From Deltaproteobacteria bacterium (GTDB taxonomy: Bacteria; Myxococcota_A; Polyangia; Nannocystales; Nannocystaceae): a DNA stretch of 64,000 nucleotides. The DNA lies in the NCBI GenBank assembly GCA_016709225.1, contig JADJEE010000002.1, positions 2,108,001-2,172,000 on the forward strand. The letters are read 5' to 3'. Both the position numbers and the translations under genes were made by a program. The stretch's first letter is position 1, and each line of letters begins with the position of its first letter. Below the pieces are notes generated by a model. That model saw nothing but the letters and a program-made list of their open reading frames with translations, did not search any database and was not told the origin of the DNA. Positions 33,405 to 41,409 of the stretch are shown here, in pieces.

Positions 33405-34619
33405 GTGCAGCCCCCGTCCCCGCACGCCCTCCGCCGCAGCGCCTCGAACCAGGCGTTCGGGCGGTTCTACCGCGAGCACTTCGGCTTCGTGTGGCACGCC
33501 GTCGGGCGCTTCGGCGTGGGAGATCCCGAGCGCGGCGACGTCGTGCAGGAGACCTTCCTGGCGGCCTATCGCCGCGACGCCGACCGGCTCGAGACCCCGC
33601 GGGCTTGGCTGTACGGCGCGGCGCGGCGCATGGCGAGCAACCATCGGCGCGGCGCAGCGCGGGCCCATCGCAAGCACAGCGCACTCGCGCACAGCGGCGC
33701 CGCGGCGGTCTGCGTCACCGCCACCGAGGCCCTCGGCGCACTCGAGCGATTCCTCGAGACGCTCGACGACGGCGACCGCGAGCTCTTCGTGCTCTCGGAG
33801 CTCGAGGGCCTGCGCGGCGCAGAGCTGGCGGCGATGCTCGGCGTCGAGCTACCGCGGATCTACGCCCGGCTGCGCCTGCTACGGGCGCGCGTGGGCGCAG
33901 CGGCGATCGACGATGCCCACGTGTCGTGGTCGCGCGCGCGCACGGAACTGTCCCAGCGATCGATGGGGGCCTGGCTCGCGCTCGTGCCGATGTTGCCGAC
34001 CAAGGCCGCGGCGGTGACCTCGATCGCCACCGGTGGCGCGCTCGCGAAGGTGCTCGCGATCACGACGGCGATCGCCGTGCCCTCGGCGGTGGCCGCATCG
34101 TGGCTGCGCGAGGCCGAGCCGCCCCACGCGGCCGCGCCGAGCGAGCCTGCGACCACCGCAGCGGCCACCGCCGCAGCAGGACCGGCGCCGGCACCCGCCG
34201 CGATCGCGATCGACAGCGGCGCGTCGCCACCTGACCTGCCCGAAGCGGCGCAGCCACCCGCGCGTGCGGCCGTATCGGCACTGGCACCGGCCCCGGCGGG
34301 CGCACGCTCGAGTGAAGATCCCACCGTCCTCGACAACGCGATGCTGCGCACCGCCATCGAAGCCCTCGGTCACGGTGATGCCGCGGCCGCGCTCGCCGGC
34401 CTCGATCGTCATGCGCGCGAGTTCCCCGACAGCGCACAGGCCGACGTTCGTGCGGCCCTGCGGGTCGAGGCACTGTGCGCCGCAGGCAAGCCCGCGCAGG
34501 CGCGGGGCGAGGCCCACGCGTTCGTGCAGCGACACCCGCGCTCACCGTTGGTCGACCGCGTGCGCGGGGCCTGTCCCGACGCGGAGAATTCTGCAGCTGC
34601 TTCGATCGAGACCCCTTGA
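33405..34619 (+). CDS. Membrane-anchored ECF sigma factor with TPR-like tail (copy B)
   Basis: 404 residues from the GTG at 33405. Residues 15-170 are ECF sigma: 'FGRFYREHFGFVWHAVGRFG', 'GDVVQETFLAAYRRD', then region 4 'RELFVLSELEGLRGAELAAM'. Region 4's final helix ('LPRIYARLRLLRARVG') is present. A hydrophobic segment ('LAKVLAITTAIAVPSAVAAS', about 220-240), an Ala/Pro-rich linker and a C-terminal TPR-like pair ('ALAGLDRHAREFPDSAQADV', 'AQARGEAHAFVQRHP') follow. The design equals that of the 12065 gene and suggests a sigma factor held at the membrane until signalled. No separate anti-sigma gene is adjacent, so the fused tail may serve that role (inference). Confidence 0.85.
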   Translation: MQPPSPHALRRSASNQAFGRFYREHFGFVWHAVGRFGVGDPERGDVVQETFLAAYRRDADRLETPRAWLYGAARRMASNHRRGAARAHRKHSALAHSGAAAVCVTATEALGALERFLETLDDGDRELFVLSELEGLRGAELAAMLGVELPRIYARLRLLRARVGAAAIDDAHVSWSRARTELSQRSMGAWLALVPMLPTKAAAVTSIATGGALAKVLAITTAIAVPSAVAASWLREAEPPHAAAPSEPATTAAATAAAGPAPAPAAIAIDSGASPPDLPEAAQPPARAAVSALAPAPAGARSSEDPTVLDNAMLRTAIEALGHGDAAAALAGLDRHAREFPDSAQADVRAALRVEALCAAGKPAQARGEAHAFVQRHPRSPLVDRVRGACPDAENSAAASIETP

Positions 34620-34641
34620 ACCGGACACTGCTGCTTTCGAG

Positions 34642-35409
34642 ATGACCCGAAACACCACCACCACCGCCTCGCACCCCATGCGCCTCGTCGCGAGCCTCTC
34701 GCTCTGCCTCGCCCTGCCACTGGGCGGCTGCATCAAGTCCCTCGATCTCGACGACGACGGTACGGACCAGACCGGCGGATCCGACACCGACGGCGGCGGC
34801 ACCGAGGGCGGCGGCACCGGCAACGTCTCCACCGGCGCCAGTGGAGGTGGCGGGGGGGTCAGTGGCGAGGCCACCTCGGCCGCCGACGGGGTCAGTGGCG
34901 AGGCCACCTCGGCCGCCGACACCGAGGGCGATGGCACGGCTGAAGCGGTCTGCCCAGGCTTCTGCGTCTGGGAGAACACCTGCAACGGCGAGTCCGATCC
35001 GCAGTGCTTCGAGTCGTGCGTGGAGAACTACGATGGGTACGCCGACCTCGATCCCGCGTGCAACCAGGCGATGCACGAGTGGACCGCCTGCGTGTCGATG
35101 GTGCAGGGCTGCGACATCACCGAGTGCTCGGTCTGGGCCTACGCGCTGCAGACCTGCGAGGACACCTATAGCTGCGCGGGCGGTGAAGGTGGTGGGGACG
35201 GTGGCGCCGGTGGTCTCGGGTCGTGCCAGTGGGAGCGCAGCTGCGGCGACGGCCCGGTGTACGCGATGAGCTGCGCGGACGGTACCTGCAGCTGCACCAT
35301 CGACGGCGAGCCGGCCGGCGAGTGCGAACAGGGTGCGACGATCTGCAGCGAGGACAACATCGACGGCCTCGAGCAGGCCATGAACGAGTGCTGCGGCTTC
35401 GAGGGCTGA
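34642..35409 (+). CDS. Cys-rich lipoprotein, hypothetical
   Basis: 255 residues (or 243 from the ATG at 34678). The lipoprotein signal ends 'ALPLGGC'. A Gly/Thr/Asp/Ser linker contains a perfect 11-residue tandem repeat ('GVSGEATSAAD' twice, nucleotides about 34855-34920). The folded part has about 16 Cys in repeating pairs ('FCVWENTCNGESDPQCFESC', 'MVQGCDITECSVWAYALQTC', then a Gly-rich bridge and a Cys-rich end). No known domain is recognised. It follows the sigma factor by 22 bp and may belong to its transcript, or be its target. Confidence 0.7.
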   Translation: MTRNTTTTASHPMRLVASLSLCLALPLGGCIKSLDLDDDGTDQTGGSDTDGGGTEGGGTGNVSTGASGGGGGVSGEATSAADGVSGEATSAADTEGDGTAEAVCPGFCVWENTCNGESDPQCFESCVENYDGYADLDPACNQAMHEWTACVSMVQGCDITECSVWAYALQTCEDTYSCAGGEGGGDGGAGGLGSCQWERSCGDGPVYAMSCADGTCSCTIDGEPAGECEQGATICSEDNIDGLEQAMNECCGFEG

Positions 35410-35539
35410 TTCGCGCATTCCGGCCGGCGGCGCGGGCGGGCCGCTCGCCCGCCCGCGCAAGCCGACCCGATGGGGCCGCGCGCACACGCGACGCGCGGAC
35501 CCATGGACGAACGCCCCGCGATCCTGACAACCTCATGGG

Positions 35540-37915
35540 ATGCCGAAGCTTGCCTTGCTCGTACGATGGGCCGCGATCACGGGCGCGTCTGCCCTGCTCG
35601 GACTCTCGTGCGCCGACGACGACGCCATCCCCTCGACGAGCGTCGGCGGCAGCGCCTCCGAAGGCAGCACCTCGACCACCGGCACCAGCGGCACCGTCGC
35701 CGACAGCACCGGTGGCAGCGGCGGCTCGGGCAGCGGCGGTGCCGACTCGAGCGCCGGCACCAGCGCGGCCTCGAGCGAAGGATCGACCACCGGCGAGCCG
35801 TGTCGCGTCGACGCCGACTGCGACGACGACAACGATTGCACCGACGATCACTGTGGCGCGGCCGGCTGCACCCACGCGCCGATCCACGGTCAGCCCGCAC
35901 CGGTTGGGCAGATCGACGGCGACTGCCAGGTCGAGTTCTGCGTGAACGGCACGCCGACGCCGGCCAACAGCGACAACGATCTACCCGACGACGGCAACGT
36001 GTGCACGGACGACGTGTGCAACATGGGCGTGGGGTCGAACCCCGACTCGCCGGCCGGCACGCCCTGCAACGGCGTCGGCGTGTGCGACGGCATGGGTGCC
36101 TGCAGCGAGTGCATCAGCCCCGACGACTGCGATCAGCTGCCGGTCGACGACGAGTGTCAGCAGCGCACCTGCGAGTCCAACACGTGCGGCCAGGTCTTCA
36201 CCGAGCTCGACACCCCGCTGTCGATCCAGCAGCCCGGCGATTGCCATCTGCAGGTCTGCGACGGCGAGGGCGGTGTGACGGCGGGCATCGACGACACCGA
36301 CCTGCCGGTCGACGGACTCGAGTGCACCAGCGACACCTGCGACGACGGCGTCCCGGCCAACGACCCGCTGCCGCCCGGTAGCCCCTGCGCCGCGGGCGTC
36401 TGCGACGGGCTCGGCGGCTGCGTCGGCTGCGTCGACGCCAGCGACTGCAACGGCCAGGACAGCTTCTGCCGCGCGTACCTGTGCCAGGACGGCGCGTGCA
36501 CCGTGGCCGACACCGCGAGCGGCACCGTGCTACCCGCCATCGACCAGGCCGACAACGACTGTCAGGTGATGGTCTGTGATGGCAACGGCAACGCGGTCGC
36601 GATCGCCGACACCGACGACATCCCGCTCGACGACGGCAACGACTGCACCGAAGAGGTCTGCAACGGCACCCTGCCCGATCACGCCGATCTGCCCATCGAC
36701 ACCGACTGCAACAGCAACGGCGGCACCTTCTGCGATGGCGCGGGCAGCTGCGTCGGCTGCAACGACGCCTCGCAGTGTCCGGCCGCGGGGCAGTGTCACG
36801 CAGCCACCTGCGAGAACAACGTGTGTGGCATCGAGGTGACCGCCAACGTCGCCTGCAACGATGGTCTCTTCTGCACCGCCACCGACACCTGCAACGTGGC
36901 CGGCGTGTGCGTCGGCAGCGGGACCCCGTGCAACGGACCGGACGGCGACAGCAACTGCTCCGAGAGCTGCGACGAGAACGCCAACAACTGCCTGGGCAAC
37001 GATCCCTCCGGTGCAGCGTGCAGCGACGGGCTGTTCTGCACCACCGGCGATGTCTGCGACGGCAACGGCACCTGCCAGGGCGGTGGCAACCCCTGCGCCG
37101 CGTTCGTCGGCGACAACGACACCGACTGCTCCGAGAGCTGCAACGAAGGCACCGACAGCTGCACGGCCAACGACCCCAACGGCTCGTCGTGCAACGACAG
37201 CCTGTTCTGCACGGTGACCGACACCTGCACCAACGGCGTCTGCGGCGGCACCGGCAACCCCTGCACCGCCAACGTGGGTGACAACGACTCCGACTGCTCG
37301 GAGAGCTGCAACGAAGTCACCAACGCCTGCACGAGCAACGATCCCAACGGCTCGAGCTGCAACGACGGCCTCTTCTGCACCGTGACCGACACCTGCACGG
37401 GCGGCGTCTGCGGCGGCGCCGGCAACCCCTGCACCGTCAACGTCGGCGACAACGACACCGACTGCTCGGAGAGCTGCAACGAAGTCACCAACAACTGCAC
37501 GAGCAATGACCCCAACGGCTCGCACTGCAACGACGGCCTCTTCTGCACCGTGACCGACACCTGCACGGGCGGCGTCTGCGGTGGCACCGGCAACCCCTGC
37601 AGCGGAGCCGATGGCGACAACAACTGCAGCGAGTCGTGCAACGAGACCTTGAACAACTGCTCGGCCGCGGACCCCAACGGTTCGTCCTGCGCCGACGGCT
37701 TGTTCTGCACCTCGGGCGACGCCTGTCAGGGCGGCACGTGTGTCGGCGGGTCCAATCCCTGCCCCGGCCCCGACGGCGACACCGACTGCAGCGAGACCTG
37801 CAACGAGACCCTGAACAACTGCAGCACCAACGACCCCAACGGCTCGGCCTGCGACGTGTCCTGCTTCATCGACGGCAGCTGCCTCAACGGCGGCTGCGTC
37901 ACCGTGTGTCCGTGA
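35540..37915 (+). CDS. Large Cys-rich repeat lipoprotein
   Basis: 791 residues. The lipobox is 'LLGLSC', then a Ser/Thr/Gly linker of about 60 residues. The rest is built of Cys-rich modules: four degenerate ones (about 85-420, of the type 'CDDDNDCTDDHC' and 'CNGVGVCDGMGACSEC'), then six or seven near-identical ones of 56 residues (about 430-760) with the core 'CNDGLFCTVTDTCTGGVCGG' and 'GDNDTDCSESCNE'. This resembles the Cys-rich/metallothionein-like or 'CXCXC' repeats of myxobacterial adhesins. It is probably a long, disulfide-stiffened fibre on the cell surface. No catalytic motif is visible. Confidence 0.85.
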   Translation: MPKLALLVRWAAITGASALLGLSCADDDAIPSTSVGGSASEGSTSTTGTSGTVADSTGGSGGSGSGGADSSAGTSAASSEGSTTGEPCRVDADCDDDNDCTDDHCGAAGCTHAPIHGQPAPVGQIDGDCQVEFCVNGTPTPANSDNDLPDDGNVCTDDVCNMGVGSNPDSPAGTPCNGVGVCDGMGACSECISPDDCDQLPVDDECQQRTCESNTCGQVFTELDTPLSIQQPGDCHLQVCDGEGGVTAGIDDTDLPVDGLECTSDTCDDGVPANDPLPPGSPCAAGVCDGLGGCVGCVDASDCNGQDSFCRAYLCQDGACTVADTASGTVLPAIDQADNDCQVMVCDGNGNAVAIADTDDIPLDDGNDCTEEVCNGTLPDHADLPIDTDCNSNGGTFCDGAGSCVGCNDASQCPAAGQCHAATCENNVCGIEVTANVACNDGLFCTATDTCNVAGVCVGSGTPCNGPDGDSNCSESCDENANNCLGNDPSGAACSDGLFCTTGDVCDGNGTCQGGGNPCAAFVGDNDTDCSESCNEGTDSCTANDPNGSSCNDSLFCTVTDTCTNGVCGGTGNPCTANVGDNDSDCSESCNEVTNACTSNDPNGSSCNDGLFCTVTDTCTGGVCGGAGNPCTVNVGDNDTDCSESCNEVTNNCTSNDPNGSHCNDGLFCTVTDTCTGGVCGGTGNPCSGADGDNNCSESCNETLNNCSAADPNGSSCADGLFCTSGDACQGGTCVGGSNPCPGPDGDTDCSETCNETLNNCSTNDPNGSACDVSCFIDGSCLNGGCVTVCP
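36850..37880 (+). repeat. Tandem 168-bp coding repeats
   Basis: Units of 168 bp (56 codons) recur inside the large lipoprotein gene, for example TGCAACGACGGCCTCTTC at 37358 and again at 37526. The last three are very similar at nucleotide level and earlier ones drift. Their order suggests recent duplication from the middle, and copy number may vary between strains. Confidence 0.85.
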
Positions 37916-37946
37916 ACGAAGGGCGGCGAATCCCGGCGCCCGACCT

Positions 37947-38579
37947 TCACGCGAACGGATCGCACACGCCGCGGGTCGGGTGGCCGATGTCGAGGCAGTC
38001 CTCGACCGGCCCGCACTCGAACGTGCCGAGCGTGCAGAAGTTGGTGCAGCGCCCCGCGTAGCACTCGAACAGGATGTCGCAGTCGGTGCCCTCGACGCAG
38101 GGCGCGTTCAGGTTGCCGCACGCGTCGCAGCTCTCGCACAGGCCGTACTCCACGGTCGCGAAGCGGCACACCGCGATGCCGTCGCACTCCTCGAGATCGC
38201 CGGGGTACGAGCACATTGCACCGTCGTCGGGGATGTCGAGCATCGGATCGAGCGGCGTACCCCCGCCGCCGGTCGAGCCGGTGTCGACGACCCCGCCACT
38301 GCCGCTGCCGCTGTCGGCCACACCGGTGGAGTCCCCCGAGCCCGTGCTCGAGCCACCGCTGGTCGCGTCGGTCGAGCCGCCGCTGCCGCCGGCGGTGTCG
38401 TCGCTACCGCTGGCGCCGCCATCGGTGCTGGCGACGGTGGTCGAGAGCGTCGCCGCCGAGCCACCGCTGACTCCCGTGAAGCCATCGCCGCCGTCGACCG
38501 TGCACGCCGCCGCCAACGCCAGCGCACCCGAGCCACCCAGCCCACCCAAGCATCGCGACCATCGGCTCGACATGGGCAT
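37947..38579 (-). CDS. Lipoprotein with Cys-rich C-terminus
   Basis: 210 residues. The signal ends 'LALAAAC'. A Gly/Ser/Thr/Asp linker of about 90 residues is followed by about 100 residues with roughly 14 Cys ('MCSYPGDLEECDGIAVCRF', 'CESCDACGNLNAPCVEGTDC', 'CYAGRCTNFCTLGTFECGP'). No known family, though the spacing resembles EGF-like or disulfide-knot modules. It converges on the large Cys-rich lipoprotein with 31 bp between stops. The start is the ATG at 38579; the ATG at 38573 is equally possible. Confidence 0.75.
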   Translation of the reverse strand: MPMSSRWSRCLGGLGGSGALALAAACTVDGGDGFTGVSGGSAATLSTTVASTDGGASGSDDTAGGSGGSTDATSGGSSTGSGDSTGVADSGSGSGGVVDTGSTGGGGTPLDPMLDIPDDGAMCSYPGDLEECDGIAVCRFATVEYGLCESCDACGNLNAPCVEGTDCDILFECYAGRCTNFCTLGTFECGPVEDCLDIGHPTRGVCDPFA

Positions 38580-38628
38580 CCTCGGGGCAGTCGACGCGCA
38601 ACCGGTCGCTCGGTTGCACGCCCATCCT

Positions 38629-39714
38629 CTACATCGTCACCCGCAGGCGCTGGCGCCCCCACGTGCCCGGCGGACCGTCGAAGTGCCCCGCGAGTCGCTG
38701 CCCACAGCGGCCGCAGCTCCCGTCGCGATCGAGACGCCACGCACCGATCGCGTACCAGTCGCGTTCGATCACGAGCTCGCCGCAGCCACCACAGTAGGTC
38801 GACTGGCCCTCGGGATCGTGCACGTTGCCGGTGTAGACGTGGCGCAGGCCGTGGCGCAGCGCCTGCCGACGCGCGCGCTGCACGGTGTCGACGGGCGTGC
38901 GCCCGCGCTCCATCAGCTTGAAGTCGGGATGGAACGCGGTGAAGTGCAGCGGCGTGTCGGGGCCGAGCGTCTCGACGAACCACCCGCACAGCGCGTCGAT
39001 CTCGGACTCGGAGTCGTTCTCACCGGGGATGAGCAGCGTGGTGACCTCGAGCCACACCTGGGTCTCGCGCTTGAGCCATGCCAACGTCTGCTTGACCGGC
39101 TCGAGCTCCGCGAAACACAGCTTGCGATAGAACCGCTCGCTGAAGGCCTTGAGGTCGACGTTGGCGGCGTCGACGTGCTCGAAGAACGGCGCGCGTGCGC
39201 CCTCGCCGATGTAGCCGGCGGTCACGGCCACGGTCGCGATGCCGTGCTCGCGACAGGCCTTCGCGGTGTCGATCGCGAACTCGGCGAAGATCACCGGATC
39301 GTTGTAGGTGAACGCGACCGAGCGCGCCTCGCAGCGGATCGCCGCGGCCGCGATGGCCTCGGGCAGCGCGCGATCGGTGAGCCGATGATCCTGACGGGCC
39401 TTCGAAATGTCCCAGTTCTGACAGAAGCGGCAGCCGAGGTTGCAACCCGCGGTGCCGAACGACAGCACGCTGGTGCCGGGCAAGAAGTGGTTGAGCGGCT
39501 TCTTCTCGATCGGGTCGACGCAGAAGCCCGACGCGCGACCGTAGCTGGTCAGCACCAGCTGATCGTCGCGGCGCTCGCGGACGAAGCAGAATCCGCGCTG
39601 GCCATCCTGCAAGGTGCACCCACGCGGGCACAGATCGCAGCGCAGGCGCCCGTCGCCCGCGGGCGTCCACCACTGTGCTGGCACGACGCCAGGTTCGATC
39701 TCGGTGCGAGCCAT
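38629..39714 (-). CDS. amrS: AmmeMemoRadiSam-system radical SAM enzyme
   Basis: 361 residues from the ATG at 39714, which has AGGGGA just upstream. The N-terminus carries a Cys cluster ('RCDLCPRGCTLQDGQRGFCF'). The radical-SAM [4Fe-4S] motif is Cys-91/Cys-95/Cys-98 in 'AGCNLGCRFCQNWDISK'. Later come 'AFTYNDPVIFAEF', 'ANVDLKAFSERFYRKL' and 'TPLHFTAFHPDFKLMERG', and two C-terminal Cys pairs ('CGGCG', 'CGRCG') like a zinc ribbon. This matches AmrS (formerly PflA-like). The partner Memo and AMMECR1 genes are not in the window, so the system may be split. The reaction is unsettled in the literature. Confidence 0.92.
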   Translation of the reverse strand: MARTEIEPGVVPAQWWTPAGDGRLRCDLCPRGCTLQDGQRGFCFVRERRDDQLVLTSYGRASGFCVDPIEKKPLNHFLPGTSVLSFGTAGCNLGCRFCQNWDISKARQDHRLTDRALPEAIAAAAIRCEARSVAFTYNDPVIFAEFAIDTAKACREHGIATVAVTAGYIGEGARAPFFEHVDAANVDLKAFSERFYRKLCFAELEPVKQTLAWLKRETQVWLEVTTLLIPGENDSESEIDALCGWFVETLGPDTPLHFTAFHPDFKLMERGRTPVDTVQRARRQALRHGLRHVYTGNVHDPEGQSTYCGGCGELVIERDWYAIGAWRLDRDGSCGRCGQRLAGHFDGPPGTWGRQRLRVTM

Positions 39715-39975
39715 CGGTCCCCTCGGGGGCCCGTCCAGCATGGCGCGGGCCGGTCCAGCATGGCGCGGGCGTCGCTGCCGCGCCATGCGACGCAGAATCG
39801 ACGCGATCGCGGCCGCTTCGGCGGGTGTCCGCCCCCTCCGACCACCCGATCGCGGGAGAACCCCCGTTCGTGAACTCACAGAGGGTACCGCCGGGGAAGC
39901 GCGTACAGGTTTTCTCGCGGCCGAGCGAAGGGATGCACCCCATGCCAACATGCACGCTGCGGGGATCCAACGGCG
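39715..39975. other. Divergent intergenic region with 20-bp tandem repeat
   Basis: Between the amrS-like gene (left) and the beta-propeller lipoprotein (right), 261 bp. Two direct copies of a 20-bp unit, GTCCAGCATGGCGCGGGC with flanking bases, lie at 39732-39751 and 39752-39771, immediately upstream of the amrS-like start. They could be operators or chance duplication. No gene is visible. Confidence 0.5.
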
Positions 39976-41322
39976 ATGAAGACCTCTCTTCCATGTGCGG
40001 CTGTGGTGTTGAGCTTGGCGGGCTGCGGCGGCGACGGGACACCCCAGGGTGACGGCTCGGCCTCCGAGAGCGGCGGTGTCTCGATCACCGACTCTGCGAG
40101 CGGTGGCACCTCGAGCTCGGGTGGTGCGTCGGCGAGCGCCAGCGCGACGCAGGGCACGATGACCACCGAAGGCACGGGCACCGATCCGACCGCGGCCGAC
40201 AGCGGCGATCCGCCGGTCGTGTTCGACGTCGGCGTGCTGCCCGATCTGCCGCCGGTGGTGTGCGATGGCAACGGCGACGGCAACGTCGACATCCCGGACC
40301 TCTCGTACATCTGGATCTCCAACTCGTCGCAGGGCACGGTCTCGAAGATCGACACGCAGTCGATCGTCGAGGAAGCGCGCTACTACGCGAAGCAGTCCGG
40401 TGGCGATCCGTCGCGCACCTCGGTGAACTTGAACGGCGACGTCGCAGTCGCCAATCGCAACGGCGGCGTCGCGAAGTTCTGGGCCGACCCCGAGAGCTGC
40501 GAAGAGAGCAACGGCATGGGTGGGCTGCAGACCTCGACCGGCTCCGGCGACATCCTGCCGTGGGGCACCGAGGAGTGCCTGGCCTGGTACCTGCCGCTGG
40601 TGTGCGGCTCGAACCGCCCGGTCGCGTGGACCCGCGGCGTGTTCGACGAGCAGACCTGCAGCTGGGTCGATGCCAAGCTGTGGACGGTCTGCGACTCCAA
40701 CGTGCTGCTCATCAACGGCGACAGCGGTGAGATCGAGGAGACCATCGCGCTCGATGGCGGTTTCCCGTTCGTCTACGGCGGCGCCGCGGATGCCGACGGC
40801 AACTTCTGGGGCCTGGATACCGGCGGAGGTCGCCTCTTCCGCGTCGATCACGAGGACTACTCGGTGCTGTCGTATGCGCTGCCGCCCAACGATGGCTACG
40901 GCATCACCGTCGACTCGCAGGGCCGTCCGTGGGTCTGCGGTGGCGGTGCGGTGGCGCGCTTCAACCTCGACGACTCGACCTGGACCTCGAGCGCGGGTGG
41001 CTTCGGCGGCATCGGTGGCTGCATGACCGACGGCGACCAGCTCATCTGGCACAGCAACAGCAATGGCATGCTGCTCGGCTTCAACATCGAGACCCTCGAC
41101 GTCGACGAGATGGTCCAGCTGCCCGAGTACGTGCACGGCGTCAGCGTCGACTTCTACGGCTACGTTTGGGGCGTCGGCTTCGCCAACAACAATGCCTACC
41201 GCGCCGACCCGATGACCGGCATCGTCGACACCTACAACGGCCTCACGGGCGCGTACACGTACAGCGACATGACCGGCTTCGCCCTCAGCACGGCGGGCGG
41301 CGGCGGCGTGCCGTCGGGTTGA
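39976..41322 (+). CDS. Lipoprotein with beta-propeller-like (Vgb/NHL-type) repeats
   Basis: 448 residues. The signal ends 'LSLAGC', followed by a Ser/Gly/Thr/Ala linker. From residue about 105 on the sequence reads as repeated four-strand blades: 'YIWISNSSQGTVSKIDTQS', 'LWTVCDSNVLLINGDSGEIE', 'NFWGLDTGGGRLFRVDHEDY', 'YGITVDSQGRPWVCGGGAVA', then 'YGYVWGVGFANNNAYRADP'. The W-V/G-D-G rhythm is that of virginiamycin-B-lyase-like or NHL propellers. No catalytic residues are visible, so a binding or scaffold role is more likely than a lyase. Surface-anchored. Confidence 0.82.
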   Translation: MKTSLPCAAVVLSLAGCGGDGTPQGDGSASESGGVSITDSASGGTSSSGGASASASATQGTMTTEGTGTDPTAADSGDPPVVFDVGVLPDLPPVVCDGNGDGNVDIPDLSYIWISNSSQGTVSKIDTQSIVEEARYYAKQSGGDPSRTSVNLNGDVAVANRNGGVAKFWADPESCEESNGMGGLQTSTGSGDILPWGTEECLAWYLPLVCGSNRPVAWTRGVFDEQTCSWVDAKLWTVCDSNVLLINGDSGEIEETIALDGGFPFVYGGAADADGNFWGLDTGGGRLFRVDHEDYSVLSYALPPNDGYGITVDSQGRPWVCGGGAVARFNLDDSTWTSSAGGFGGIGGCMTDGDQLIWHSNSNGMLLGFNIETLDVDEMVQLPEYVHGVSVDFYGYVWGVGFANNNAYRADPMTGIVDTYNGLTGAYTYSDMTGFALSTAGGGGVPSG

Positions 41323-41409
41323 TCGGTCGGGTCGGGACACGGTCGGGTCCGCGGGGGCGGGGTGCTATGCTCCGCCCTTCGCGTGTCTGGGAGTCGCTAC
41401 CTCGAGGTC

